Assembly: GCF_014138625.1 (NCBI RefSeq)
Contig: NZ_JACJHY010000017.1
Coordinates: 90,922-154,921, forward strand
Reading direction: 5' to 3'
Origin: Aminobacter ciceronei
GTDB lineage: Bacteria; Pseudomonadota; Alphaproteobacteria; Rhizobiales; Rhizobiaceae
DNA: 64,000 bases
A model generated the notes under the pieces. That model was not told where the DNA came from and made no database searches. It was given only the letters and a program-made list of their open reading frames with translations. Both the position numbers and the translations under genes were made by a program. Shown here piece by piece: positions 36,126-45,685 of the stretch (positions are counted from its first letter, which is position 1; each line of letters opens with the position of its first letter).

Positions 36126-37238
36126 TCAGTCGCTGGTTAGCACAAGCGGCGCCCCCGGAGAAAGATTGGCGCGGTCGAAAGCAACGGTCTTGATGACGGC
36201 GAACACCTCGCGCCCGATGGCAAGGTGCAGCGTCTGGAAGGACTGGCGGGTGATGCGCGACACCAGGATGTCGCCATGGCAGTCGAGCTTGAGGTCGACC
36301 TGGGAACCGTCGACCTGGCTGATTTCGGCAATGCGACCAGGAAGAATGTTGAGCGCGCTGAGACCTTTCGGCCGTTCGGTTCCGATCATCACGTCGCGGG
36401 CGCGGATGCGGACACGCACGGCGGCACCAAGCGGCCTGTCGATGCGCGGCACGCGCATTTCGCCGGCACGGGTGCCGAGCACTGTCATGCCGAAGGCTTC
36501 GTCGTGGCCGAGCACTTTCATGTCGAGCACGGCGCCGCCCTCGCCCACCTCTTCCGGCGGCAACAGGTCGAGCCTTCGCATGATCTCGCCGGTCGGGCCG
36601 CTGGCTGCCAGCTTGCCGTTGGTCATCACGACGATGTCGGTGGCAAGCCGCGCCACCTCTGCAATGGAATGGCTGACATAGACGATCGGAATCTTCGTCT
36701 CGTCGCGCAGCCGTTCCAGATAAGGCATGATTTCAGACTTGCGTGCGTCGTCGAGCGAAGCCAGTGGCTCATCCATGAGCAGCAGCTTCGGGCTTGCCAA
36801 CAGCGCACGGCCAATGGCGACGCGCTGCTTTTCACCGCCCGACAGCAGCGCCGGTCGACGCGCCAGGAGGTGGCCGATGCCGAGCATCTCGACGACCCGG
36901 CCGAACTCGGCATAACGCTCTGCCTGTGGCGTGAACCAGCGGCCATAGAGCAGGTTCGAACGCACGCTGAGATGCGGAAACAGCCGCGCATCCTGGAAGA
37001 CGAAGCCGACCTGGCGCCTGTGGACAGGCACGAAGCTGCGCTGTGCCGTGTCGACCAGCGTCTTTCCGTCGATGACGATGCGCCCGCTGTCCGGGCGGAT
37101 CAGCCCGGCGATGATGTTGATGATCGAGGTCTTGCCCGACCCTGACGGCCCGAACAGAGCAGTCAGGCGGCCGGCGCTTTGGAAGCTTGCCTCAAGGTCG
37201 AACGCGCCGAGGCGATGGTGGATGTCGACGAACAGCAT
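36126..37238 (-). CDS. modC: Molybdate ABC transporter ATP-binding protein
   Basis: A 370-aa ATPase. Walker A LFGPSGSGKTSI is at about residues 28-39, the signature LLSGGEKQRVAIG at about 134 and Walker B LLLMDEPLASLD at about 155. The C-terminal 75 residues form the Mop/TOBE molybdate-binding domain. The start at 37238 overlaps the modB stop by a base within an ATGA junction, so the two are co-translated. It energises molybdate import with ModB and ModA. Confidence 0.94.
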   Translation of the reverse strand: MLFVDIHHRLGAFDLEASFQSAGRLTALFGPSGSGKTSIINIIAGLIRPDSGRIVIDGKTLVDTAQRSFVPVHRRQVGFVFQDARLFPHLSVRSNLLYGRWFTPQAERYAEFGRVVEMLGIGHLLARRPALLSGGEKQRVAIGRALLASPKLLLMDEPLASLDDARKSEIMPYLERLRDETKIPIVYVSHSIAEVARLATDIVVMTNGKLAASGPTGEIMRRLDLLPPEEVGEGGAVLDMKVLGHDEAFGMTVLGTRAGEMRVPRIDRPLGAAVRVRIRARDVMIGTERPKGLSALNILPGRIAEISQVDGSQVDLKLDCHGDILVSRITRQSFQTLHLAIGREVFAVIKTVAFDRANLSPGAPLVLTSD

Positions 37239-37933
37239 CAGCCGGCATCCACGCGTTGGCCGATGCGGCGGGCGAAAATTTCGGAGACGACCAACGCGAT
37301 CATCGAAATGGCGATCGAGATCAGCGTCAGCCGCATCGCCCCTGCATCGCCGCCGGGAACCTGGGTGAAGGTGTAGATCGCCGAGGGCAGCGTCTGGGTC
37401 TCGCCGGGGATGTTGGAAACGAAGGTGATGGTGGCGCCGAACTCGCCCATCGCCTTGGCAAAGGACAGGATCATGCCTGCAACGACCCCGGGCAGGATCA
37501 GCGGCAGCGTCACAGTCGCAAACACCCAGAGCGGGCTGGCGCCCAGCGTGCCGGCGGCCGATTCGAGACGACGGTCGACGGCTTCGATGGACAGGCGGAT
37601 GGCTCGCACCATCAAGGGGAAGCCCATGATCGCGCAGGCAAGTGCGGCACCGGTCCAGCGGAACGAAAAGACGATGCCGAAATACTGGTCGAGCAAGGAG
37701 CCGATCGGCCCCCGGCGCCCGAAGCTCAGCAGCAGCAGATAGCCGGTGACGACGGGAGGCAGCACCAGCGGCAGATGGACGACGCCGTTGAGCAGCGACT
37801 TGCCCCAGAAATTGCCGCGCGCCAGCAACAGCGCGATGCCGATGCCGAATGGCAGGCTGGCAGCCATCGCACACAGCCCGACCTTGATCGACAGGTGGAC
37901 CGCGTTCCATTCGTCAGGAGTGAGGTCCAGCAT
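37238..37933 (-). CDS. modB: Molybdate ABC transporter permease
   Basis: A 231-aa inner-membrane permease with five or six hydrophobic segments and the EAA loop (ESAAGTLGASPLWVFATVTL) that docks on ModC. GEFGATITFVSNIPGETQTL is a conserved ModB stretch. The ATG at 37933 (MLDLTPDEW) is chosen over a start 57 bases upstream to give the usual length. It lies between modC and modA. Confidence 0.93.
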   Translation of the reverse strand: MLDLTPDEWNAVHLSIKVGLCAMAASLPFGIGIALLLARGNFWGKSLLNGVVHLPLVLPPVVTGYLLLLSFGRRGPIGSLLDQYFGIVFSFRWTGAALACAIMGFPLMVRAIRLSIEAVDRRLESAAGTLGASPLWVFATVTLPLILPGVVAGMILSFAKAMGEFGATITFVSNIPGETQTLPSAIYTFTQVPGGDAGAMRLTLISIAISMIALVVSEIFARRIGQRVDAG

Positions 37934-38033
37934 TCCCCGCTCGCATCCCCTCAAAAAATCCGTCCCACCCCGCGATGCGGAATGGGACATCAGTCACAAA
38001 GATAGAGCCTAACCGACAGGGGTAAACCAGTCG

Positions 38034-38834
38034 CTATTGGACCGGCGCCAGCACGGTGAAGCCCTGAGCCTCGAACAGCTCCTTGGCCTTGGCGGACTGA
38101 AGATATTTCACATACGCCTCGGCGTCTGCGTTCTTCGAGCCCGCCGTCACGCCAACCGGATAGACGATGGGAGGATGCGTCTCTTCCGGGAAAAGGCCGA
38201 CGATCTTGACGCCCGGCTCGGCGGTGGCGTCGGTCTGGTAGACGATGCCGAGCGGCGCTTCGCCAGTCGACACCAGCTTGAGGGCGGCGCGCACGTTCTC
38301 GGCCTGGGCGATCTTGCCTTCGACCGAGGCCCAGACGCCGAGCTTCTCGAGCGCTGCCTTGCCATACTTGCCGGCAGGAACTGCCTTGACGTCGCCCATG
38401 GCGAGACGGCCTTCGCCGAGCAGGCCGGCGAGGTCGAAATTCGCCGCGATGTCAGCCTTGGCAACCGAATCCTTCGGCGCCACCAGCACGATGCGGTTGC
38501 CGAGCAGCTTCACCTCGGAGCCGTCCTTGATGAGCTTCTTGTCTGAGAGATACTTCATCCAGTCGAGGTCGGCCGAGATGAACACGTCGGCCGGCGCACC
38601 CTCTTCGATCTGCTTGGCCAGCGCCGAGCTCGCGGCATAAGACGCGGTGGCAGTCTTGCCGCCCTCGGCCTTCCAGGCCGTGTCGACGGCGTCGAGCGCG
38701 TTCTTGAGGCTGGCGGCCGCAAACACCACGACGTCGCCATCGGCGCGCGCCGCCGGCAGGCCAAGCGCCAGTACGGCGGCGAGACCACCCGCCATGGCGG
38801 CAAGCCGCACCCCAAAACTCCTACGCGCGAACAT
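38034..38834 (-). CDS. modA: Molybdate ABC transporter substrate-binding protein
   Basis: A protein of about 266 aa with a Sec signal peptide ending ARA-DG. The mature protein begins VVVFAAASLKNALD, the typical ModA start with the Ser that binds the oxyanion. Other motifs are ATASYAASSALAKQIE and the hinge ADVFISADLDWM. It delivers molybdate (or tungstate) to ModBC. First gene of modABC; a Mo-box-like dyad lies about 50 bases upstream of the ATG. Confidence 0.93.
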   Translation of the reverse strand: MFARRSFGVRLAAMAGGLAAVLALGLPAARADGDVVVFAAASLKNALDAVDTAWKAEGGKTATASYAASSALAKQIEEGAPADVFISADLDWMKYLSDKKLIKDGSEVKLLGNRIVLVAPKDSVAKADIAANFDLAGLLGEGRLAMGDVKAVPAGKYGKAALEKLGVWASVEGKIAQAENVRAALKLVSTGEAPLGIVYQTDATAEPGVKIVGLFPEETHPPIVYPVGVTAGSKNADAEAYVKYLQSAKAKELFEAQGFTVLAPVQ

Positions 38835-38881
38835 CAGAATTCCCTCCACCATCTAGCCCAGCCCGTCGCGGGCCACGGATT

Positions 38882-38905
38882 CGTTATATTCATACGGATA
38901 CAACA
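38882..38905 (-). promoter_or_regulatory. Candidate Mo-box (ModE operator) upstream of modA
   Basis: Half-sites CGTTATATT (38882-38890) and the inverted GATACAACA (38897-38905, reverse complement TGTTGTATC) match at 6 of 9 positions around a 6-base spacer. The layout agrees with the CGnTATAT-N-ATATAnCG operators of ModE. It lies about 50 bases upstream of modA, so Mo-loaded ModE could repress the operon. Confidence 0.55.
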
Positions 38906-39115
38906 CTTGGCAGGCAACTACCCATCCAGGTGGTTTTGCGCGAAACAGTTCCGTCATTTCGCCCGAGATTGGCCTCGCCGCTGGCCCTGTTTTCAGGGGG
39001 AGACTGGTCCGGCTCTTCATGTCATATGTCGCAACGTCATTCGCGAGGTGAGCCGGGGCAGTTCGTGCCGAGGCCCCCTCCTCGCACCTTCCGCACTTGC
39101 CAAGAGATCCCCTAC

Positions 39116-39967
39116 ATGGCCGGCATATCGACGTTTGAAATCATCTGGCTCGCCGTAGCCTTGCTCGGCGCCGGCGCCATCACCGGCCTGCTCGCGGGCG
39201 TCTTCGGCGTCGGCGGAGGCACCGTCATCGTGCCGGTGCTGTACGAATTGTTCCAGGCCGTCGGCGTACCGGAAGAGGTGCGCATGCCGCTCTGCGTCGG
39301 CACCTCGCTTGCGATCATCATCCCGACCTCGATCCGCTCGTTCAACGCGCATCGCGCCAAGGGCGCCGTCGACATGGCGATCCTGAAGCAGTGGGCGATC
39401 CCCGTCATCATCGGCGTCGCCATGGGCAGCGTGATCGCCCGCTACGCGCCGGCCGACCTGTTCAAGGCGGTGTTCGTGGTGGTCGCCGGCATTTCGGCGA
39501 TCCGGCTGCTGTTCGGCAAGGATTCGTGGCGCCTCGGCCTCGACATGCCGGGCAAGATCGTCATGAACATCTATGGCTGGATCATCGGCGTGCTGTCGAG
39601 CCTGATGGGCATCGGCGGCGGCCAGCTCTCCAACCTGTTCATGACCTTCTACGGCCGGCCGATCCACCAGGCGGTCGCCACCTCTTCAGGCCTCGGCGTG
39701 CTGATCTCGATCCCCGGCGCGCTCGGCTACATCTATGCCGGCTGGCCGCGGGCCGCCGAATATCCCGATGTCGCGGCGCTGCAGTTCCCGCTGTCGCTCG
39801 GCTATGTCTCGCTCGTCGGGCTGATCCTGTTCGTGCCGACCAGCGTGCTGACCGCGCCTCTGGGTGCGCGGCTCGCGCACGCGCTGTCGAAGCGCAAGCT
39901 CGAGGTCGCCTTCGGCATCTTCCTGCTCCTGATCAGCCTGCGCTTTCTTTACAGCCTGATCGGCTGA
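39116..39967 (+). CDS. TauE/SafE family sulfite/anion exporter
   Basis: A 283-aa inner-membrane protein with about eight hydrophobic segments in two repeats. The conserved GxGGGTVIVPVL in segment 1 (GVFGVGGGTVIVPVL) and GIGGGQLSNLFMTFYG in the second repeat are TauE/SafE hallmarks. These exporters move sulfite, sulfoacetate or related anions. The ATG at 39116 is chosen because the longer frame begins with a run of Arg/Pro and no membrane segment. It is followed by a strong terminator. The anion is unknown. Confidence 0.88.
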   Translation: MAGISTFEIIWLAVALLGAGAITGLLAGVFGVGGGTVIVPVLYELFQAVGVPEEVRMPLCVGTSLAIIIPTSIRSFNAHRAKGAVDMAILKQWAIPVIIGVAMGSVIARYAPADLFKAVFVVVAGISAIRLLFGKDSWRLGLDMPGKIVMNIYGWIIGVLSSLMGIGGGQLSNLFMTFYGRPIHQAVATSSGLGVLISIPGALGYIYAGWPRAAEYPDVAALQFPLSLGYVSLVGLILFVPTSVLTAPLGARLAHALSKRKLEVAFGIFLLLISLRFLYSLIG

Positions 39968-39974
39968 GCAAAGC

Positions 39975-40001
39975 AAAACGCCCGGTAATGCCGGGCGTTT
40001 T
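39975..40001 (+). terminator. Rho-independent terminator after the exporter gene
   Basis: A perfect 11-bp stem, AAAACGCCCGG (39975-39985) with CCGGGCGTTTT (39991-40001), flanks a 5-base loop and ends in TTTTCAT. Because the A-tract precedes and the T-tract follows, it should work on both strands, ending the exporter gene (+) and the convergent CoA-transferase genes (-). Confidence 0.92.
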
Positions 40002-40022
40002 CATGTTCGGCGGACGCAGGCC

Positions 40023-40835
40023 TCAGCCATCCTTCGATCCTTGCCTCGCGCCGACAGCCGCGCCCTTGTGGGCGGCACCGCTGCTGCGTGCCTTGAGGTC
40101 ACGCAACGTCGTCAATTCCAGTTCGGTCGGTTCGGGCGTTTGCTCAAGCGTGTCGGCAAACTTGACAGTCCAGCCGCAGGTCTCCTGCACCTTGTTGCGG
40201 GTCACCTCAGGATGCAGCGAAACGACGGTGAATTCCTTGGTGACGGGGTCCGGTTTCCAGATCGCCAGGTCAGTGATCAGCAATGTCGGCCCCTTGGTGT
40301 CGATGCCGAGGCGCTGGCGATGGTCGCCGCCGTCGCCATGGCCGAACGAGGTGTAGAAGTCGATTTTCTCGACCATGGCGCGCCTGGACTGGGCCATGGT
40401 GATGAAGATTTCCTTCGACGACGTCGCGATCTCGGGTGCGCCGCCGCCGCCGGGGAGGCGGGTTTTCGGATGAGCGTAATCGCCGATGACCGTCGTGTTG
40501 ATGTTGCCGAACTTGTCGAGCTGGGCTGCGCCCAGGAAGCCGATCGAGATGCGCCCGCCCTGCAGCCAGTAGCGGAACATTTCCGGCACCGAAACTGTGG
40601 TGACGGCGGTGTCGCACAATTCGCCGTCGCCGATCGACAGCGGCAGCACTTGGGGTGCCGTGCCGATGGTGCCGGATTCGTAAATCAGCGTGATGTCGGG
40701 TGCATGGGTCAGCCTGGCGACATTGCAGGCCGCCGAGGGCGCGCCGATGCCGACGAAGCAGACATCGTCGCCCTTGAGCGCACGCGAAGCGGCAATTGTC
40801 ATCATTTCGTTGGGGCTGAAGCCTGTCACGCTCAT
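40023..40835 (-). CDS. CoA-transferase beta subunit
   Basis: A 270-aa protein of coenzyme A transferase family I. The catalytic Glu lies in LIYESGTIG, and DDVCFVGIGAPSAACNVARL and GGGGAPEIATSS (oxyanion loop) are other family features. It pairs with the upstream alpha subunit, whose stop overlaps this ATG by 4 bases. Similar pairs act on glutaconate, 3-oxoacids or related beta-keto acids; the substrate cannot be told here. A C-terminal basic tail of about 35 residues follows the fold. Confidence 0.88.
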   Translation of the reverse strand: MSVTGFSPNEMMTIAASRALKGDDVCFVGIGAPSAACNVARLTHAPDITLIYESGTIGTAPQVLPLSIGDGELCDTAVTTVSVPEMFRYWLQGGRISIGFLGAAQLDKFGNINTTVIGDYAHPKTRLPGGGGAPEIATSSKEIFITMAQSRRAMVEKIDFYTSFGHGDGGDHRQRLGIDTKGPTLLITDLAIWKPDPVTKEFTVVSLHPEVTRNKVQETCGWTVKFADTLEQTPEPTELELTTLRDLKARSSGAAHKGAAVGARQGSKDG

Positions 40836-41689
40836 GCGACGATCCTCAGATGTTCGACGCGGGCCGCGAAATCGTCGCTGGTCTTTTCGATGACGTTCGT
40901 CTGCATCCACTCGCGGAAACGGTCGCGGTCGGCTGAGATCTCGTCCCATTCCAGATAAGACGCGTTGTCCCTGACATAATAGCCATGCGCGTAGGACGGG
41001 TGCGCCCCACCCGGCACGACCGAGATCGCCGTCACCGACCATCTGGGCAGTACTGTCAGGTTGGGGTGCAGGTCGTCGAAATTGTCGACCACCTCCTCGA
41101 CGGTCACCACCGCGCGCCGGGCAGCAAGGGCTGCTTCCTTCTGGATGCCGATGATGCCCTCGACCAGCACGTCGCCGCGCCGGTTGGCCTTCTGGGCATG
41201 GATGAAGGTGACGTCGGGCCGAACCGACGGAACCGCCGCCAGCACCTCGCCTGAAAACGGGCAGGTCACCGACCTGATGTTCGGATTGACCTTGGTGAGC
41301 TCGGCACCGCGATAACCGCGGAAGATGGCGCAAGGCAGGCCGGCGGCGCCCGCCTCATAGGCATTGGCCATGGCGGCGTGGCTGTGCTCCTCGATCTCGA
41401 GCGCATGCGGAAAACCATTCTCGACAGCGTCACGCAGGCGGCGCAGCAGGCCGACGCCGGGATTGCCGGCGTAGGAGAAGATGGCCTTCTTCGCCATGCC
41501 CATGCCGATCATCTGGTCGTAGATCAAGTCGGGCGTCATGCGCACCAGCGTCAGGTCCTTGAAGCCCTGGCGGATCGCCTCATGTGCGGCGGCGGTGGGA
41601 ATGAGATGCGTGAACCCTTCAAAGGCCACGGTGTCGCCACTGTTGAGATTGTCGGCGACCGCCCGCGACAGGGGTAAGAATTGGGCCAT
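40832..41689 (-). CDS. CoA-transferase alpha subunit
   Basis: A protein of about 285 aa of the family I CoA transferases. Conserved stretches are PLSRAVADNLNSGDTVAFEG, FTHLIPTAAAHEAIRQGFKD, the GNPGVGLLRRLRDAVENG segment and EVVDNFDDLHPNLTVLPR. The start is set at MAQFLPLS because homologues begin there; an ATG 39 bases upstream (41728) is also in frame. It is transcribed with the beta subunit. Probably activates a small organic acid as its CoA ester. Confidence 0.88.
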   Translation of the reverse strand: MAQFLPLSRAVADNLNSGDTVAFEGFTHLIPTAAAHEAIRQGFKDLTLVRMTPDLIYDQMIGMGMAKKAIFSYAGNPGVGLLRRLRDAVENGFPHALEIEEHSHAAMANAYEAGAAGLPCAIFRGYRGAELTKVNPNIRSVTCPFSGEVLAAVPSVRPDVTFIHAQKANRRGDVLVEGIIGIQKEAALAARRAVVTVEEVVDNFDDLHPNLTVLPRWSVTAISVVPGGAHPSYAHGYYVRDNASYLEWDEISADRDRFREWMQTNVIEKTSDDFAARVEHLRIVA

Positions 41690-41896
41690 GCGCTTCGTCC
41701 CTGACGTCGAAACTTCATTTGCAGGCATCTGTCCGACATTATGTAGCGCACGCGTCCCGGTCGCGCATCATCGGCGTCGACAGCAGGTCTTGCCGGACTG
41801 TGCCGTCGCTGCTGTCTGCCGTCAGGCAAAGGACGATCGCCCGAAGCGGGTCGACAACCGGCGGCGCAGATCAGCGATTTCTTCGTCGGGCAGTGA

Positions 41897-42736
41897 TCAG
41901 GCGGCCTCGGCGAGGCCGTTGCCCTTGGCGTTTAGCCGAATGACCGCCTTGATCGGCAGGTGATCCGAGGCGATGCGCGCCAGTGCCGTGTCATGCGCTT
42001 CGAGCTCGGTGAGCAGGCTGTGCGGCCGCGCCATGACGCGGTCCAGCGCCAGCACCGGGAAACGCGAGGGAAAGCTCGGAACGATGGCATGCATCGGCCC
42101 GAAAGCCGGTTCCAGGCTGCGCAGCGACGAGCGCTTGCCCAACCGCCATTCGTTGAGGTCACCGACAAGAACCGTCGGTTTGTCGCTGTGCAGTTCGGCT
42201 GCGGTCAGAAGCGTTCCGGCCTGCAGCTTGCGCGAATGGCGCAACAGGCCGAAATGCGCCGCGATGATCCGAAGCGGCCCGGCTTCGAGCTCGAGGTCGA
42301 CGACCACGGCACCGCGTGGCTCCGCACCGGGCAACACGATCTGCCGCGCCGAACTGACCGAACCTTTGCGAAACATGACGACGTTGCCGTGCCAGCCATG
42401 GCTCTTGCGCCGGCCGGCCAGCGGCACCGGAACAAGCCCAGTCTCGCGCTCGACCGCTTCCAGGTCGAGCAGCCCTGCCCGGTCGCCAAAGCGCTGGTCG
42501 GCTTCCTGCAAGGCGATGACGTCGGCGCCGATCTCGGAAATGACCTGCATCGTGCGCTGCGGATCGAAACGGCGGTCGAGGCCGACACATTTGTGGACGT
42601 TGTAGGAGGCGACGACGATCTCGCTGTGCGCGCCGGCCTCAGGCGGCAACGACGTATCGCCCTGCTCCAGCGTCGAGGACCGGTGCGCGGCACCTGCTTC
42701 TGCTGAAATCTCAAAGCCTGGTCTGCTAGCCATCAC
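41897..42736 (-). CDS. Endonuclease/exonuclease/phosphatase family protein
   Basis: A 279-aa protein with an EEP fold. Catalytic-type motifs are VVASYNVHKC (metal Asn), IALQEADQR (metal Glu), HFGLLRHSRKLQ, VLVGDLNEW and the final IASDHLPIKAVI (catalytic Asp-His). About 30 residues at the N-terminus are disordered. The substrate could be a phosphoinositide-like lipid, nucleic acid or small phosphodiester. It stands 168 bases from a divergent phospholipase D family gene, so a lipid-related role is possible. Confidence 0.88.
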   Translation of the reverse strand: MMASRPGFEISAEAGAAHRSSTLEQGDTSLPPEAGAHSEIVVASYNVHKCVGLDRRFDPQRTMQVISEIGADVIALQEADQRFGDRAGLLDLEAVERETGLVPVPLAGRRKSHGWHGNVVMFRKGSVSSARQIVLPGAEPRGAVVVDLELEAGPLRIIAAHFGLLRHSRKLQAGTLLTAAELHSDKPTVLVGDLNEWRLGKRSSLRSLEPAFGPMHAIVPSFPSRFPVLALDRVMARPHSLLTELEAHDTALARIASDHLPIKAVIRLNAKGNGLAEAA

Positions 42737-42905
42737 TCGTCTGGAATCTCTGGGAAATTCGTGTTCAGTTGCGACAGGCGTTTCGCCAACAGTAACCTAT
42801 ATGGTCGAGCTATTCGAGGTTTACCACATGCGTCACGATGGCCTTCCACCGAAATGCTGTCGTCGGCACAAGGTTCCCATCGAAAGGTCTTGGGCCGCCT
42901 GACAC

Positions 42906-44456
42906 ATGAAACTCGTGGCCGTCGTCATAGCAGTTGTCGGGTTCCTGGTCATTGCCTCGCTGCTGGCGGTCTATGCCTATGGCCGCTTCGCCAAGCGCGC
43001 CCAGGGCATTTCTTCCCGCGCATCGCCGACGGCTGACAGCGACACCCCGTTCGACCGGCTGATCACCCCGCTGCTTGCCGACCATCCCGGCCAGAGCGGA
43101 CTGGCGCTCTTGTCGTCCAACCTGCATGCCTTCGCCATCAGGGCCTACACCGCGCGCCACGCCCAGCGCAGCCTCGACCTGCAATATTACTACTGGAAGG
43201 ACGACCTGACCGGCAGCCTGCTCGCTCGCGAGGTCCTCGGTGCCGCCGACCGCGGCGTGCGCGTGCGGCTGATCCTCGACGACATCAACGCCAAGGGCTA
43301 CGACCCGAACTATCTCGCCCTCGACAGCCACGCCAACATCGAGGTTCGCCTGTTCAACCCGAGCTGGGCACGCGCCTTTGGCCTGCAGCGCGGGCTGGAG
43401 CTTGTGCTGCGCGTCATGCGCAGCACAAGGCGTATGCACAACAAGGCCTGGGTCGCCGACGGCAGGCTGGCGATCGTCGGCGGGCGCAATGTCGGCGACG
43501 CCTATTTCGATGCCTCGGAAGACGCCAATTTCCGCGACATGGACCTTTTGCTCGCTGGTCCTGTTGTCGACCAGACGGAGGCCATCTTCGACCGCTTCTG
43601 GAACAGCGAGGCGGTGCTGCCGATCCGTCACGTTACCGGCAGGGCAAGGGGCGACCTTCCCGCCCTGCGCAAGCGGCTGGAACGCACGGCAACGACCGGC
43701 CTGGCGGAGCCCTACATCCATCGCGTTGCCGAGGAGAGCCGGGAATGGTCGTCGTCAGGCATGGGCAGGCTGCGCTGGACCAGCGAGGCGACAGTCGCCT
43801 CCGATCCGCCGGAAAAGGCATCGGGTGCCGGCCAGGACAGCTGGCTGATGACGGCAATCCGGCCGATCCTGACGTCGGCCCGGCGGCAGCTGCGCATCGT
43901 CTCGCCCTATTTCATTCCCGGCGAGACCGGTACCCGCGAGCTGACGGCGCTCGCCCGCAACGGTGTGGAGGTCACGGTGCTAACCAATTCACTGGCCGCC
44001 ACCGATGTCGCCGCCGTCCACGGCGCCTATGTCCGCTACCGCAAGCCGCTGCTCGAGAACGGCGTCGGCATCTTCGAACTGAAGCCCGACGAAGACCGCA
44101 CCGACATGTCGCTGTTCGGCTCGAAGGGTGCCAGCCTGCACACCAAGGCGTTTATATCAGACGGTGCGGCCGGTTTCGTCGGCTCGTTCAATTTCGACCC
44201 GCGCTCGGCCGCGCTCAACACCGAGATGGGCGTCCTGTTCAGGCAGGAGGAACTGGCGCGCGAGGTCGAGGCGGTGATCTCGGCGCAGACATCGCCGCGC
44301 AGCGCCTTCAGGCTGTCGCTCCATGGCGGCAAGCTGCGCTGGACCGACAGCGGCGACAATGGGCCACGCGAGCTCGGCCACGAACCGCAGGCCAGCCTGC
44401 GGCGGCGCCTGGTGGCCAAGGTGATCAGCTACCTGCCGATCGAATCACAGCTTTAA
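42906..44456 (+). CDS. Phospholipase D family protein (cardiolipin synthase-like)
   Basis: A 516-aa membrane-anchored protein. A hydrophobic N-terminal segment (residues about 2-22) is followed by two HKD motifs, MHNKAWVADGRLAIVGGRN near residue 180 and LHTKAFISDGAAGFVGSFN near 410, each with His, Lys and Asp in place. The size and domain order agree with PLD-type cardiolipin synthases or related phosphatidyltransferases. Active at the inner membrane. Its divergent EEP neighbour may share its regulation. Confidence 0.9.
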   Translation: MKLVAVVIAVVGFLVIASLLAVYAYGRFAKRAQGISSRASPTADSDTPFDRLITPLLADHPGQSGLALLSSNLHAFAIRAYTARHAQRSLDLQYYYWKDDLTGSLLAREVLGAADRGVRVRLILDDINAKGYDPNYLALDSHANIEVRLFNPSWARAFGLQRGLELVLRVMRSTRRMHNKAWVADGRLAIVGGRNVGDAYFDASEDANFRDMDLLLAGPVVDQTEAIFDRFWNSEAVLPIRHVTGRARGDLPALRKRLERTATTGLAEPYIHRVAEESREWSSSGMGRLRWTSEATVASDPPEKASGAGQDSWLMTAIRPILTSARRQLRIVSPYFIPGETGTRELTALARNGVEVTVLTNSLAATDVAAVHGAYVRYRKPLLENGVGIFELKPDEDRTDMSLFGSKGASLHTKAFISDGAAGFVGSFNFDPRSAALNTEMGVLFRQEELAREVEAVISAQTSPRSAFRLSLHGGKLRWTDSGDNGPRELGHEPQASLRRRLVAKVISYLPIESQL

Positions 44457-44686
44457 GCTGGACGCCAAGCGGTCCGCGATTTCGACGGCTTGCCGTCAAT
44501 CCTGCAACAAAACCCTACTGCTCACCTACAATTCCTGACGTTTCCGGCCGTTTCCCGCGAAGATTTCGAATCAGCGCGGCCGGCACACGCCCGTCTTGCA
44601 ATGCAGGCGCAATGCGTTGCGCCCCTTAGATCGCTCCGCCAGCCCACTGTTCCGGGCCGGCAGACGCAGTCTGAAGGAGCTGTCAC

Positions 44687-45664
44687 GTGCGACACGAATG
44701 GAAACCGGAACTGGACCAGCGCAACCTGCTGCTGCCCCAGTCGCCGACGAGGCGCGAAAGCCGCCGATCATCGGTTTTCCTGCAGATGCTCAGCCTCGGC
44801 GCCCGCATCTCGCTCAAGCGCTCGGCGGTGTTCTGCCTGCGATTCGTCTGTCGGCCGGTCAGCACCTTGGGCTGGGTCAGCTTTCTCGGCGATTTTTCCC
44901 TGAAACAGGCGCTGGGCCGGCCGCATGACGACCTTTTGCGCAAGTCGCTCGACGTCTTTTTCGTCACCGGTATTTCGAGTCCTGTTCGCCTCGGCCTGAT
45001 GAAGACGCATTTCCAGGTAGCTGCCGAATTGTTGCGCCATGACGACCTCGCCGCCCTCTGGCGCGGCGAACGCCTCGACATGGGCGCTGTCTTCGGTCGC
45101 CATGAAACCTACAATATGCAGATGCTTTTGGCCGACCACTGCGGCTGCCGTCATGAAGGCGTCTTTGCCATCAAGCTGTCGCGGGCGCGCGACGACTACA
45201 CCTTGTGGACGGCCAGCTTCGTCTTCATACGCGGCGAAGACGGCAGACCAAGCCTGGCAATCGGCGGCATGCAGGGCCCGAAAGGCGCTGACGCCAAGCG
45301 CGCCGTCATATCAGCCACCCGCTGCCTCGGCGGCCTGCGCCCCAAGGACGCCATGCTGCTCGCCCTGCACGGACTGGTGTCCGCCCCTGATATTTTGGCG
45401 GTGTCCAATACCACCCATGTCATCAACCAGCGCCGCCGCAAGCGAAGGAAGCTGATGCAGGCCGACCTCGACGGCTACTGGACCGAACGCGGCGGCATGC
45501 CGGCCGAACCATTCGGCTTCCGGCTGCCCGCGCCGTCAGAGCCTCAGATCGACAGCCCGAACAGACGGGAACAGAGCAAATGTACGTTTTGGGATTTGGG
45601 TAGCAGATTTTGCCGGTTCGCGAGCGTGAGGGCGCTTGCAAGTTCGCCGCTCACCAAAACGTAA
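44687..45664 (+). CDS. VirK/YbjX (DUF535) family protein
   Basis: A protein of about 325 aa with the DUF535 core at about residues 85-280. Recognisable stretches include HFQVAAELLRHDDLAALWRG, YNMQMLLADHCGCRHEGVF and IGGMQGPKGADAKRAVIS. The family is linked to outer-membrane and lipid A stress responses in Gram-negatives, with no known catalytic activity. The start is a GTG at 44687; the C-terminal 45 residues after the domain are low complexity and may run into the island boundary. It lies 350 bases before the island edge. Confidence 0.78.
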   Translation: MRHEWKPELDQRNLLLPQSPTRRESRRSSVFLQMLSLGARISLKRSAVFCLRFVCRPVSTLGWVSFLGDFSLKQALGRPHDDLLRKSLDVFFVTGISSPVRLGLMKTHFQVAAELLRHDDLAALWRGERLDMGAVFGRHETYNMQMLLADHCGCRHEGVFAIKLSRARDDYTLWTASFVFIRGEDGRPSLAIGGMQGPKGADAKRAVISATRCLGGLRPKDAMLLALHGLVSAPDILAVSNTTHVINQRRRKRRKLMQADLDGYWTERGGMPAEPFGFRLPAPSEPQIDSPNRREQSKCTFWDLGSRFCRFASVRALASSPLTKT

Positions 45665-45685
45665 CGTTCACGCAAGCATATCATC

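Noticed and set aside
36126..37910. 594-codon ORF taken as one modBC fusion
   Set aside because: The part upstream of 37238 is out of frame with modB and reads as its shadow; modC begins at 37238 with an ATGA junction.
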